From the NCBI RefSeq assembly GCF_008000895.1, contig NZ_CP042823.1, forward strand, positions 3,190,001-3,254,000: a stretch of 64,000 nt of DNA, written 5' to 3'. A model generated the notes under the pieces. That model did not search any database, was not told the origin of the DNA, and saw only the letters and a list, made by a program, of their open reading frames with translations. This document shows positions 35,393 through 44,031 of this stretch, one piece after another. How positions within the stretch are numbered: the first letter of the stretch is position 1; each line of letters starts with the position of its first letter. The stretch is from Methylobacterium sp. WL1. Lineage in GTDB: Bacteria; Pseudomonadota; Alphaproteobacteria; Rhizobiales; Beijerinckiaceae. Made by a program: the position numbers and the translations under genes.

Positions 35393-36349
35393 TCAGACGA
35401 CAGTCTGGGCCAGGAGGTCCCGCGGCGAGAAGCCGAAGCGTTGTCGAAAGGCGCGGCTGAAGGCGGCCGGGTCGGTGAAGCCGCAGGTCGCCATGATCGA
35501 CGAGACCCGGACCCCGGCCCTGCGCATCAGGATGATCCGGTCGTGGGCCCGGTCGAGCCGCGCGTCGCGGATTGTCGCTGCGATCCCCTCCCCCCCGGAG
35601 AAGGCCGCGTAGAGGCGGCTGCGGGAGATGCGAAGGTCGGCCGCCAGAGCATCCGGGCCGAACGTCGGATCATGCAGGCGGTGTTCGATCCGCGCCAGCG
35701 CCAGGGACCGGAGGGCGTTCGCCGACAATTCGTTGTCCGCCCGGGCATTCTGGCCGTTGATGACACCCCGGAGCAGGTGGAGCGCACCTTCGACCGCGAT
35801 CCCGGTCTCCGCATCCGACATCGCTTCCACCGACCCCGCGAACGCGCGCAGATAGGCCGCGAAGAGTTCGTTCAGCGGGCCGGCGGCGAACTTCCTCGCT
35901 GCGAAGTCGTCGACGTTGCCGATATGCGCCAAGAAGGTCGCGCGCGGCACGGCGAGACGGATTTCCTCGTAGTCGGACAGACTCCCGCCGCCGCCCGGCC
36001 GTCCCCAGGTCTGGAAGGTGATGTCGCCGGCATTCAGCAGCGCGCCGTTGTTGCCTTGTTCGATGTAGCCGCGGCCGCGAATGACCAGCATGATGCCCAT
36101 CTCGTCCCGACCGTCGCTGCGGACGTGGTGCGGCTTGCGCTCCAGGCTGAAGGGTTGGCTGATCGTCCGGAAGATCGATCCGTGCCGGGATGCCGCGATC
36201 ATGCGCGAGGCCGCGAACGGGACCTCCGGGTCGAGTCGCTCCAGGTCGGTGCCAGCCATGACGGTACTGCGCCAATAGTCGAACGCCTGTTTCGGCTCGA
36301 CGGCATCCGTCGTTCCAAAGAAGATCGGGACGGTTTTCTTGGCAACCAC
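35393..36349 (-). CDS. AraC family transcriptional regulator (second of twin pair)
   Basis: 318 residues from GTG 36349, the same length as the protein at 34220-35176 and in the same orientation. Both share an N-terminus (KTVPIFFGTTDAVEPKQAFDYWRS versus KVPIFFQTTDAVGPRHAFAYWRD) and nearly the same HTH (ISRSRLYAAFSGGEGIAATIRDARLDRAHD). The sensor halves differ more, so they probably sense different signals or bind different sites. This is a tandem duplication separated by 216 bp. The longer TTG start at 36367 has no matching region in the twin. Confidence 0.9.
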   Translation of the reverse strand: MVAKKTVPIFFGTTDAVEPKQAFDYWRSTVMAGTDLERLDPEVPFAASRMIAASRHGSIFRTISQPFSLERKPHHVRSDGRDEMGIMLVIRGRGYIEQGNNGALLNAGDITFQTWGRPGGGGSLSDYEEIRLAVPRATFLAHIGNVDDFAARKFAAGPLNELFAAYLRAFAGSVEAMSDAETGIAVEGALHLLRGVINGQNARADNELSANALRSLALARIEHRLHDPTFGPDALAADLRISRSRLYAAFSGGEGIAATIRDARLDRAHDRIILMRRAGVRVSSIMATCGFTDPAAFSRAFRQRFGFSPRDLLAQTVV

Positions 36350-36899
36350 GGCGGACCCGCCCCACAACCTTAAATTCGAGTATTGGCGATCGCTCGCCGT
36401 GCGTCTGCTGACCTAGAGTTTCAGATCCGTTCTCAAGAGGCAATAGGCGAGCAAAATCGTCACTGCGCCGCAGATCACGGCGGAAGGAAACCCTTTCCGG
36501 ACCTGAAACTCCTTGTCGCGTCAGTTAAAAGTAGACGCAAAACCCTCGACGATTTCCGAAAATCGCCGACCGTTACAGGTCACCGTTGCCGCCCAAATCT
36601 CATCACATGGCATCCCTCGTGCGCGTCGCCCGGACGACGAGATCAAGAACAGTGGTCCCTGGCCGCCGCCCGATCCTGTCCGTCGACGCGGCATCGGAGA
36701 TCGATCTAGCGCCGCCGCAGGCTGTGCGATGTGCGGATCGATCCCGGCTGACGACCGAGAAAGCCATGCGGATGGATTTGACCTGCCGTCCTGCCGAGAC
36801 CGCAGGTCAATTGCCGCATAGAGAATTCCACGGCGGCATCCCGACGCGCGATGTCGATCGATCCCACTTCCGGCCGACCGGAGCCGGCTTCGATTCGCT
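36350..36899. other. Intergenic region between AraC and zinc-ribbon genes
   Basis: 550 bp without a supportable gene. The part near 36360-36600 is AT-richer and should carry the AraC promoter. The remainder (36600-36880) has ordinary GC and only short overlapping frames with no domain. It may hold a decayed gene I cannot recognise. Confidence 0.4.
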
Positions 36900-37676
36900 T
36901 CAGTGGCCGCCGGGCGGAGCTTGGGCGTCATCGCGTGCGGTCTCGGCATCGGCGAAGCGGAGGATCACGGCCCGGCCCGATGCGGGCGGGCTCGTCAGGG
37001 TGCCGCGGAACCGCGCGGTCTCGGCCATCCCGAGCACGGCCCGCGGCGGCGCGACCGGGAAGGATCGGATCACGCGTCCGGCGGCGTCGCGGATCTCGGC
37101 GCTCAGCGCCGCCACCGGTACGTCGGTCCGGGCGACTCCGACGAGGTCACCCTCGATCACAAGTTCCGCCGGACGGCCATCCTCGGCCGGATTCCTGAAG
37201 GCCACGACATCCCGGATCTCGATGCCGCGGAGGTTCACCGGCAAGCCGACCCGGGCGAACAGGGCGGCGGCCTGCGGGACCGCCCGGACCACGCTGGCAC
37301 GGGCAAGGCAGATCAGAGGCACGGCCGCCAGCAAGGTCAGCCCGACGGCGAGGGATGGCGACAGGCCCTGAACGCTGCGCCAGCCCTTGGCGCGGTCGGC
37401 TCGCGGCGATGCGCGCCGGCGGGCTCGTGGTGGCTCAGGCACGTCGGTGGCCGCCCGGACCGTGGCGGAGGCTTCTTGCCAGGCTGCGTCGGCGACCGGA
37501 TCGGGCTCCGCCTCAGCCCGCTCGGCCAACTCGGCCTCGTGACCGGCCAGTACGTCGGCGGGGGTGATGAACCAGGTTTCGCGGCAGGCGGCGCAGCGGA
37601 CCGAGCGGCCCTCCATGCCGACCTTGCCGGCATCGAGCCGGTATTCGCTGGCGCAGCTCGGGCAGACGATCAGCAT
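36900..37676 (-). CDS. MJ0042-type zinc-ribbon membrane protein
   Basis: 258 residues. The N-terminal zinc ribbon is CPSCASEYRLDAGKVG...CAACRETW with Cys5, Cys8, Cys28 and Cys31 as zinc ligands, the MJ0042 motif. A charged Arg-rich linker follows, then one membrane helix (about 117-140, LAVGLTLLAAVPLICLA). The C-terminal domain is probably periplasmic, with EIRDVVAFRNPAEDG and VIEGDLVGVARTDVPVAALSAEIRDA, resembling a DUF3426 domain. It is divergent from ftsE, an arrangement common in Rhizobiales, hinting at a link with cell envelope or division. Function unknown. Confidence 0.85.
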   Translation of the reverse strand: MLIVCPSCASEYRLDAGKVGMEGRSVRCAACRETWFITPADVLAGHEAELAERAEAEPDPVADAAWQEASATVRAATDVPEPPRARRRASPRADRAKGWRSVQGLSPSLAVGLTLLAAVPLICLARASVVRAVPQAAALFARVGLPVNLRGIEIRDVVAFRNPAEDGRPAELVIEGDLVGVARTDVPVAALSAEIRDAAGRVIRSFPVAPPRAVLGMAETARFRGTLTSPPASGRAVILRFADAETARDDAQAPPGGH

Positions 37677-37914
37677 ACGCGGGCCATTCGCTCAGGGCGC
37701 TCGCCTCCGGTCCGGCGGGCAGGTACCGTTCGGGATCGCATCCCCCGTCCGATCGTCCAAGTTGGAGCCGGACGGCAAAATCAGTTGAGAAAGCGTGGCC
37801 GAAGAGGGTTAAGCGTCAGTGAAAGCTGACCGGCCTTGAAAACGCCCGCCCATCCGGCGATTTCGGCACCTTGGATCGGCGAAACCCGGCACGGCTTTGA
37901 ACGTACAGGCGAGC

Positions 37915-38607
37915 ATGAAGAGCCTGCTGCCCGGCGCGGAGCGGCCGGTGGTGCAGTTCGAGAACGTCGGCATGCGCTACGGCCTCGGGCCGGAGGTGCT
38001 GTCGGACGTGAGTTTCCGGATCGCGCCGCGTTCGTTCCAGTTCCTCACCGGGCCGTCGGGCGCCGGCAAGACGACGCTGCTGCGCCTGATCCTGCTGTCG
38101 GTGCGCCCGACCCGCGGCCTCGTCTCGATCTTCGGCGAGGAGGTCAGCGGCATCTCCGCGAAGGCGCTTACCGGACTGCGGCGGCGTATGGGGGTTGTGT
38201 TCCAGGATTTCCGCCTGCTCGATCACCTCACCACCTACGAGAACGTGGCGCTGCCGCTCCGCGTCCAGGGCCGGTCGGAGACCAGCTATCGCGCAGAGGT
38301 GGTGGAGTTGCTGCGCTGGGTCGGCCTCGGGGAGCGCATGCACGCCCTGCCGCCCCTCCTGTCGGGCGGGGAGAAGCAGCGCGCGGCCATCGCCCGGGCG
38401 CTGATCGCCCGGCCGGACCTGCTGCTCGCGGACGAACCCACCGGCAACGTCGATCCCGGGCTGGGGCGCCGCCTGCTGCGACTGTTCCTTGAATTAAACA
38501 AGCTCGGGACCTCGGTGATCATCGCGACCCACGATTTCGGCATCATGGACGCCGTCGACGCCCGCCGCATGGTGCTGGGCGAAGGCGGGCTGCGGATCGA
38601 GGAATGA
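37915..38607 (+). CDS. ftsE: Cell division ATP-binding protein FtsE
   Basis: 230-residue ATPase of the FtsEX complex, which links the Z-ring to peptidoglycan hydrolases at the division site. Walker A is [13 protein letters not shown] (about residue 45-57), the signature [15 protein letters not shown], and Walker [14 protein letters not shown], then the switch His in [15 protein letters not shown] 37915 was chosen over TTG 37897, which would give six more residues. It overlaps ftsX by four bases (ATGA). Confidence 0.95.
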   Translation: MKSLLPGAERPVVQFENVGMRYGLGPEVLSDVSFRIAPRSFQFLTGPSGAGKTTLLRLILLSVRPTRGLVSIFGEEVSGISAKALTGLRRRMGVVFQDFRLLDHLTTYENVALPLRVQGRSETSYRAEVVELLRWVGLGERMHALPPLLSGGEKQRAAIARALIARPDLLLADEPTGNVDPGLGRRLLRLFLELNKLGTSVIIATHDFGIMDAVDARRMVLGEGGLRIEE

Positions 38608-39572
38608 GCGCCCCCGCGACGGCCCGGCCCAAACCAGCTTCCGCGTCCGGCCCGGCGGATCCGGTCCTGCCCACGGGCCTGCGCCGCAACGCCGCCCTGG
38701 TCCCCACCGACACCGCGGCCGGGCGGTCGCTGGCGGCCGTCATCGCGATCCTGACCTTCCTGGCGGGCCTCTGTGCGGGCGCCGCCGAAATCGTCGCCAC
38801 GAATGCCGGGCAATGGCAGGGCGACGTCGCCCAGGAAGTCACGATCCAGGTACGGCCCGGCCCCGGCCGGGAAGTCGACGCCGACGTCGCCCGGGCCGAG
38901 ACCATCGCCAAGTCCGAACCCGGGATCGCCGAAGCGCGGGTGTTCTCCAAGGCGGAGGCCGAGCGGCTTCTGGAACCCTGGCTCGGCAGCGGGCTCGATC
39001 TGTCGGACCTGCCTGTCCCGCGCCTGATCGCACTCAAGCTCGCCGACAACCGGAGCGCGGACCTGAAGCGCTTGCGTACCCGTCTGACCGAGGCGCTGCC
39101 CGGGGTGGCGAGCCTCGACGACCACGCGCTCTGGCTCCAACGGCTCTCGACGGCGGCCAACGCGTTCGTGGGCATCGGCATCGGGATGGTGGTGCTGGTG
39201 CTGGTCGCCACCGGTCTAGCCGTCACCTTCGCGACGCGGGGTGCCATGGCGGGCAACCGCGAGGTGGTGGAGGTGCTTCACTTCGTCGGTGCCGACGACG
39301 ACTACATCGCCCGCGCGTTCCAGCGCCGGTTCTTCGGGCTGGGTCTACGCGGGGGTGCGATCGGTGCCGGCCTGGCGATCCTGGCTTTCGCGATCGCCGG
39401 ACTGCTGGCCCGGGCGGCCCGGTCCGGCCCGGCCGGACAGGAGGTCGAAGCCCTGTTCGGCGCCGTCCAGGTCGGGCTGCGCGGTTATGCCAGCGTGATC
39501 CTGATTGGCGTGATTGCCTCGCTGGTCACGGGGATCGTCTCGCGGATCACCGTCCGGCGCTTCCTGTCCTGA
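38604..39572 (+). CDS. ftsX: Cell division protein FtsX
   Basis: 322-residue inner-membrane partner of FtsE with four helices: near residues 28-48 (AAVIAILTFLAGLCAGAAEI), 190-210 (GIGIGMVVLVLVATGLAVTF), 245-270 and 295-315. A periplasmic loop lies between the first and second (about 50-185). The start overlaps the ftsE stop, giving translational coupling. The periplasmic loop is shorter and diverged compared with E. coli FtsX, as usual in Alphaproteobacteria. The next gene is a YdcF-like protein. Confidence 0.93.
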   Translation: MSAPATARPKPASASGPADPVLPTGLRRNAALVPTDTAAGRSLAAVIAILTFLAGLCAGAAEIVATNAGQWQGDVAQEVTIQVRPGPGREVDADVARAETIAKSEPGIAEARVFSKAEAERLLEPWLGSGLDLSDLPVPRLIALKLADNRSADLKRLRTRLTEALPGVASLDDHALWLQRLSTAANAFVGIGIGMVVLVLVATGLAVTFATRGAMAGNREVVEVLHFVGADDDYIARAFQRRFFGLGLRGGAIGAGLAILAFAIAGLLARAARSGPAGQEVEALFGAVQVGLRGYASVILIGVIASLVTGIVSRITVRRFLS

Positions 39573-39712
39573 CCGCGTAACAACATGGCCATGCAGGGGA
39601 AACAGGGGGTCGCGGCAAACCGTTAAGGGTTGGGAAAGGTTATCGCGGCGGTGTGGATGGGGTCGATCGGGCCGCCTCCGGGCCGCCGCATTCGGCGCCG
39701 ATCCTCCGGAGG

Positions 39713-40507
39713 ATGACCACGCGGATGCAACGCGCACCGGCCCCCTACCCGACCGACGCCCTCGGTTGGGCCTGGAACGAGCGGGTTCTCCCGCGCCGCG
39801 GTCCCGCACCGGCGCGGTCGCATCCCCGGCACCGGCTCGCCGTCTGGGTTTGCGGACTTGCCGCCTGCGCCGGCAGCCTGGCCCTCTTCGTCGGCTTCCT
39901 GGTCTTCGTCAGCGCGCTGGCCCGGCACGAGCGGAGCCCGGCCGATCGGGCCGACGGGATCGTTGCGTTAACCGGTGGGGCGCAGCGGATCGGCGACGCA
40001 ATCGATTTGCTGGCCGGCGGCTACGGGCGACGCCTTCTCATCACCGGTGTCAACGAGCGCACGAGCCGCGACGAGATCACCCGGCTGAACCCGACCCAGC
40101 GCGCCCTGATCGCCTGCTGCGTCGATCTCGACTACAGGGCCCGCAACACCATCGGCAATGCTATTGAGACCCGTCGCTGGATGCGGGCGCACCGCTTCAA
40201 CACCGTCGCGGTGGTGACCTCGAACTACCACATGCCGCGCACGCTCATCGAGCTCGACCACGCGCTCCAGGACAGCGACCGCGTCCTGCCGCATCCGGTC
40301 GTAACCGAGGGTCTGGATGCCGACCGCTGGTGGCGGAGCCCGCCCACGGCCAGGCTCCTCGCCTCCGAATACGTGAAGTTCCTGGCGAGCTGGGTCCGCA
40401 CCCGCTTCGAGGACGATCCGGAGCGCTCCCGGGCGGCGATCCTGATCGGCCGCGGCAAACCGGTGAAGATGGTGGCCGAGCCGCTGATGATGCGCGGACT
40501 CGATTGA
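39713..40507 (+). CDS. YdcF family (DUF218) membrane protein
   Basis: 264 residues from ATG 39713. One membrane helix (about residues 41-64, LAVWVCGLAACAGSLALFVGFLV) precedes a DUF218 domain: GIVALTGGAQRIGDAIDLL, RRLLITGVNERTSRDEI, ARNTIGNAIETRRWM and VAVVTSNYHMPRTLIELDHAL. These are the YdcF/SanA signature motifs. The family has roles proposed in envelope biogenesis, none proven. It follows ftsEX in the same direction, 140 bp away. In many relatives plsC follows next; here a non-coding 225 bp and then an opposite-strand gene follow. Confidence 0.88.
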   Translation: MTTRMQRAPAPYPTDALGWAWNERVLPRRGPAPARSHPRHRLAVWVCGLAACAGSLALFVGFLVFVSALARHERSPADRADGIVALTGGAQRIGDAIDLLAGGYGRRLLITGVNERTSRDEITRLNPTQRALIACCVDLDYRARNTIGNAIETRRWMRAHRFNTVAVVTSNYHMPRTLIELDHALQDSDRVLPHPVVTEGLDADRWWRSPPTARLLASEYVKFLASWVRTRFEDDPERSRAAILIGRGKPVKMVAEPLMMRGLD

Positions 40508-40732
40508 GATTTTCGGATGACGATCCGTCGTCCGATCTACCGAGCCGGCCGTGTCCTAGCGCGGCCCCGCAGGCGAGCCCCCGAATCGGGAGCCGCCGAC
40601 AGGGCAAGACCTGGATTTATTGTGACCAAGGATCCGTGGCTCCGCTGCGCGGACCCGGACTGACAGGGTCGATGGTCGAGCGAGAGTAGAAGCGGCGACG
40701 ATAAACCGGGCGCTTAATCGCGAGGCCAGACC

Positions 40733-41059
40733 TCAATGCGCGCCGCAGCGCGCTTTGATCGCCGCCGAGAACTCTCGGTCCGAGCCTTGCACCTGGGCGA
40801 GGCTCCGGGCACGCTCGGAACCCGAGAGGCAGCGTCCGTAAACGCTCGCGACCCGGCGCATCGTGTCGACGTGGCGGCGCCAGATGCGGCAGTTCTTGGC
40901 ATCGTCGCCATCCGCCTGTTCGAGTTGCTCCAGGGCCTGACGCTGCATCGACTGGGCCACCAGGACATCCCGGCCGCAGGTGGCTTCACCCTGCGCCTGC
41001 GCGACGCTGGGCAGCACCCCGAGGATCACCAGGATCGCGGCGACACGGAACATCGGCAT
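40733..41059 (-). CDS. Small exported protein downstream of ptsN
   Basis: 108 residues. Signal peptide 1-22 (MFRVAAILVILGVLPSVAQAQ), then a helical mature protein with four cysteines (ATCGRDVLV, KNCRIWRRH, YGRCLSG, IKARCGAH), suggesting two disulfides in the periplasm. ATG 41059 overlaps the ptsN stop by one base (TGATG), so it is translationally coupled to ptsN. No known domain. Coupling hints at a common operon, not necessarily a common task. Confidence 0.7.
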   Translation of the reverse strand: MPMFRVAAILVILGVLPSVAQAQGEATCGRDVLVAQSMQRQALEQLEQADGDDAKNCRIWRRHVDTMRRVASVYGRCLSGSERARSLAQVQGSDREFSAAIKARCGAH

Positions 41060-41526
41060 CAGGCGGCCTGCGGCGCCGTCGAGCGGGTGAGCAAAGCATA
41101 GAGCGCGCTGGCATCGCGGGCGGCGCGGATATGGTTGAGCATGCCGGGCTCGCGAAGAACCCGGGCGACCTGGGCCAGCGCCTTCAGGTGATCGGCACCC
41201 GCGCCTTCGGGGGCGAGCAGCAGGAACGCGATGTCCACCGGCTGTCCGTCCAGGGCCTCGAAATCCACCGGGCGGTCGAACCGGGCGAACAGGCCGAACA
41301 ACCGGTCGAGCCCCGGCAGCTTGCCATGCGGGATCGCCACGCCGTCGCCGATTCCGGTCGAGCCGAGGCGCTCGCGCTGGAGCAGCGTATCGAACACAGG
41401 TCGCTCGTCGAGCGCCGGCAGCCGGCGCACGGCTTGCGCCGCGAGCTCCTGAAGCACCTGCTTCTTGGCCCGCGCGCGCAGCGACTGCACGACCGATTCG
41501 GGGTCGAGGAATTCCAGAATTGGCAT
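41059..41526 (-). CDS. ptsN: PTS IIA-like nitrogen regulatory protein PtsN
   Basis: 155-residue EIIA-Ntr of the nitrogen phosphotransferase system. Its phosphorylation state controls potassium and nitrogen related functions by protein contact. Active-site His67 is in GVAIPHGKLPGLDR, as in the family. Other blocks: DPESVVQSLRARAKKQVLQEL at the N-terminus, LDGQPVDIAFLLLAPEGAGADHLKALAQVARVL in the C-terminal half. It lies 134 bp downstream of hpf, the usual order; rpoN, which commonly precedes hpf in this class, is not here. Confidence 0.95.
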   Translation of the reverse strand: MPILEFLDPESVVQSLRARAKKQVLQELAAQAVRRLPALDERPVFDTLLQRERLGSTGIGDGVAIPHGKLPGLDRLFGLFARFDRPVDFEALDGQPVDIAFLLLAPEGAGADHLKALAQVARVLREPGMLNHIRAARDASALYALLTRSTAPQAA

Positions 41527-41660
41527 CGATCGACCGTTGCCCCGTCACCCATCCACGTCGGAACGGGCCTCGTCGCAGAGGCGTATCGGATGACGCCCCT
41601 GACTATCAATGGGCCGGAGAACGGGCCGGTTCCGGCTCCGTTCCTCCCGGTCCACACGCG

Positions 41661-42257
41661 TCAGTCGACGGCGCCCGGCGGGTCCACCCAGCCGATCGCA
41701 CCATCGCTGCGCCGGTATACGACGTTGACGCGCCCGGTGCCAGCGTGGACGAACACAACCACTGGGGATCCCGTCATGTCGAGCGCGGTCACCGCCTCGC
41801 CGATGGTCCGGCGCTGCAGGGTTTTGGTGCTCTCGGCAACGATCGGCGGGTGGGCATCGCCGTCCTCCGGCTCATCCTCGTCCACCTCGTCCGGCGGGGC
41901 GAACACAGCGTAGGCAGCCTCGATCGCCGCGGGATCGTTGGGGCCGGTGGCGTGCTGCTTCAACCGATGCTTGTAGCGGCGCAGGCGCGTCTCGAGCTTG
42001 TCGGCGGTCTGCTCGAAGCTCGACCGCGCGTCGTGGGCGACGCCGACCGCCTCGATGGTCAGCCCCGACACGAGGTGCAGGACGCAATCCGTGCGGTAGG
42101 CCGTTCCGTCGCGCCGGAGCGTGACGTGGCCGGTGCAGGAATCGCTCATGTGCGAGTCGAGATACTTCGTCAAAGTCGCGGACATCCGCTCATCGACACG
42201 GCCGCGCAGACTCTCTCCGAGATCCACGCCGTGGCCTGTGACCCGCAACGATCCCAT
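41661..42257 (-). CDS. hpf: Ribosome hibernation promoting factor, long form
   Basis: 198 residues; dimerises 70S ribosomes to 100S in stationary phase. ATG 42257 has GGGGGAGGAAGC immediately before it and starts MGSLRVTGHGVDLGESLRGRVDERM. The N-terminal ribosome-binding domain (1-115) includes LRRDGTAYRTDCVLHLVSGL and SSFEQTADKLETRLRRYK. The C-terminal long-form domain (about 140-198) has TKTLQRRTIGEAVTALDMTGSPVVVFVHAGTGRVNVVYRRSDG. It is divergent from opgG. Confidence 0.95.
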   Translation of the reverse strand: MGSLRVTGHGVDLGESLRGRVDERMSATLTKYLDSHMSDSCTGHVTLRRDGTAYRTDCVLHLVSGLTIEAVGVAHDARSSFEQTADKLETRLRRYKHRLKQHATGPNDPAAIEAAYAVFAPPDEVDEDEPEDGDAHPPIVAESTKTLQRRTIGEAVTALDMTGSPVVVFVHAGTGRVNVVYRRSDGAIGWVDPPGAVD

Positions 42258-42403
42258 GCTTCCTCCCCCGTGCGATTCAGTCCCAAGAATTAGAGAGCCG
42301 GCTTGCTCTAAGTCAACGGACTCGCGCCCGTTCCGTCGGGGTCGCGGCTTAACCCTGGGTTCAGCCGGCCTCCCGGTATACAGGCACCGTTCCGACACCT
42401 GAG

Positions 42404-43993
42404 ATGCAGGCCCGCATGACCACCGCCGACGGATTCGCCGCCGCCCCCACCCGCCGTGCCCTGTTGGCCGGAGCCGTGGGTATCGCCGCGGGATCCCCTG
42501 CCGGCGATCGCGCGCGCGGCCGATCCGGCCGGCGCCAACCCGGCGACGACCCTGCCGGGCGCCGGCGCGCCGTTCGAGGCCGGACCCTCGCCGACATCGC
42601 CCGGGCCCGGGCCTCCGCGCCCTACGCGGCGCCGAAGACCGACGAGGTGCCGGCGGTGCTGAAGGGGTTGTCCCGGGACGCCTACGAGGCGATCCACCCG
42701 GTGCCCGGCCGCGCGGTCTGGGCCGGCCGGGACTTCGGCTACGAGATCGAGCCGCTGCTGCGCGGGTCGATCTTCGACACGCCGGTGTCCCTCTTCGTCG
42801 TCGAGAACGGGCTGGTGCAGCCGATCGCCTACGACAGGGACAGCCTGATCGCCGCCAACATCGCCCTGCCGGAGCTGAACGCCGACACCGCCTTCTCGGG
42901 GTTCCGCCTGCGCGCCCGCTTCGGCGACGGGACCGAGTTGTCGAACTTCGCGCTGTTCCAGGGCGCCTCGTTCTTCCGCCTGGTGGCCGAGGGCCAGGAT
43001 TTCGGCATTAACGCCCGGGCGCTCGCCCTGCGACCGGCCGATTCCCGCGGCGAGGAATTCCCGCTGTTCCGCGCCCTGTTCATCGAGGTACCAGCGCCCG
43101 GGCGGCCGATCGTCGTCCACGCGCTGGTCGAGTCGGAATCGGCCGCCGCCGCGTTCAAGCTCACGTTGATGCCGGGCCGCGAGGCCTCCGTGGCCGGGAT
43201 CGACGGTACCGTGTTCGCCCGGGCCGAGCTCGACCATATCGGCCTCGGCGGCATGCAGGGCAGCTACCTGTTCGGGTCGCTCGACCGGCAGAAGGTCGAC
43301 GACCTGCGCGCCGCCGCCTTCTCGGTGGAGGGGCTGGCGATCCGCAACGGCTACGGCGAGCCGATCTGGCGCCCGGTGCACAATCCCGAGGCGCTGCAGG
43401 TCTCGGCCTTCCTGGACCGGGGGCCGAAGGGTTTCGGCCTGATGCAGCGCGCCCGCTCGTACGACGACTTCGAGGACGACCGCCGGCGCTGGGAGCGGCG
43501 CCCGTCCCTGTGGATCGAGCCGCAGGACGATTGGAGCGAGGGGGCCGTGACGCTTCTCGAAATCCCGAGCGATTCCGAGCTGAACGAGAACGTGTTCGCC
43601 TACTGGCGCCCGAAGGCAAAGCTCGCCAAGGGCGGCGAGATGCGCTTCCTCTGCCGCCAGCACTGGTCCAGGGGATGGCCCGATCCGCTGCCCCCCGAAC
43701 TCGCCCGGGTGAAGGATAGCCGGTGCGGCCACGGCAGCACCGGCAACCGGCGCCTGTTCGCGGTCGATTTCGAGGGTGATGGAATGACCCGGCCCGAGGA
43801 GATCGAGGTGGCGCTCAGCGCCTCCGCCGGGACGATCGCCCGGCAGGACCGGTTCTCCTATCCCGAGCGCCGGACCCTGCGGGTGCTGTTCGAGCTCGAT
43901 CCCGGCAGCGAGCGGGCGAGCGAATTGCGTCTCGGACTCCGGCGCGGCCAGGAGCGGGCCAGCGAGACCTGGCTGTTCCGCTGGACGCCGTAA
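42404..43993 (+). CDS. opgG: Glucan biosynthesis protein OpgG/MdoG (signal-peptide frame disturbed)
   Basis: 529-residue periplasmic protein needed with OpgH for osmoregulated periplasmic glucans. From TLADIARARA (residue about 60) onward it is normal OpgG, with PAVLKGLSRDAYEAIHP, WAGRDFGYEIEPLLRG, SNFALFQGASFFRLV and DRRRWERRPSLWIEP. The N-terminus has a Tat-like signal PTRRALLAGAVGIAAGS. Residues 32-58 then read as an Arg-rich jumble. In the next frame, the same DNA (about 42498-42580) reads LPAIARAADPAGANPATTLPG, a normal signal-peptide end. Two compensating indels thus flank it. The open frame survives but the cleavage site may not. Confidence 0.9.
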   Translation: MQARMTTADGFAAAPTRRALLAGAVGIAAGSPAGDRARGRSGRRQPGDDPAGRRRAVRGRTLADIARARASAPYAAPKTDEVPAVLKGLSRDAYEAIHPVPGRAVWAGRDFGYEIEPLLRGSIFDTPVSLFVVENGLVQPIAYDRDSLIAANIALPELNADTAFSGFRLRARFGDGTELSNFALFQGASFFRLVAEGQDFGINARALALRPADSRGEEFPLFRALFIEVPAPGRPIVVHALVESESAAAAFKLTLMPGREASVAGIDGTVFARAELDHIGLGGMQGSYLFGSLDRQKVDDLRAAAFSVEGLAIRNGYGEPIWRPVHNPEALQVSAFLDRGPKGFGLMQRARSYDDFEDDRRRWERRPSLWIEPQDDWSEGAVTLLEIPSDSELNENVFAYWRPKAKLAKGGEMRFLCRQHWSRGWPDPLPPELARVKDSRCGHGSTGNRRLFAVDFEGDGMTRPEEIEVALSASAGTIARQDRFSYPERRTLRVLFELDPGSERASELRLGLRRGQERASETWLFRWTP

Positions 43994-44031
43994 TTTTTCG
44001 TCGCCCATCATCCCGAGGATCACACCCGACC

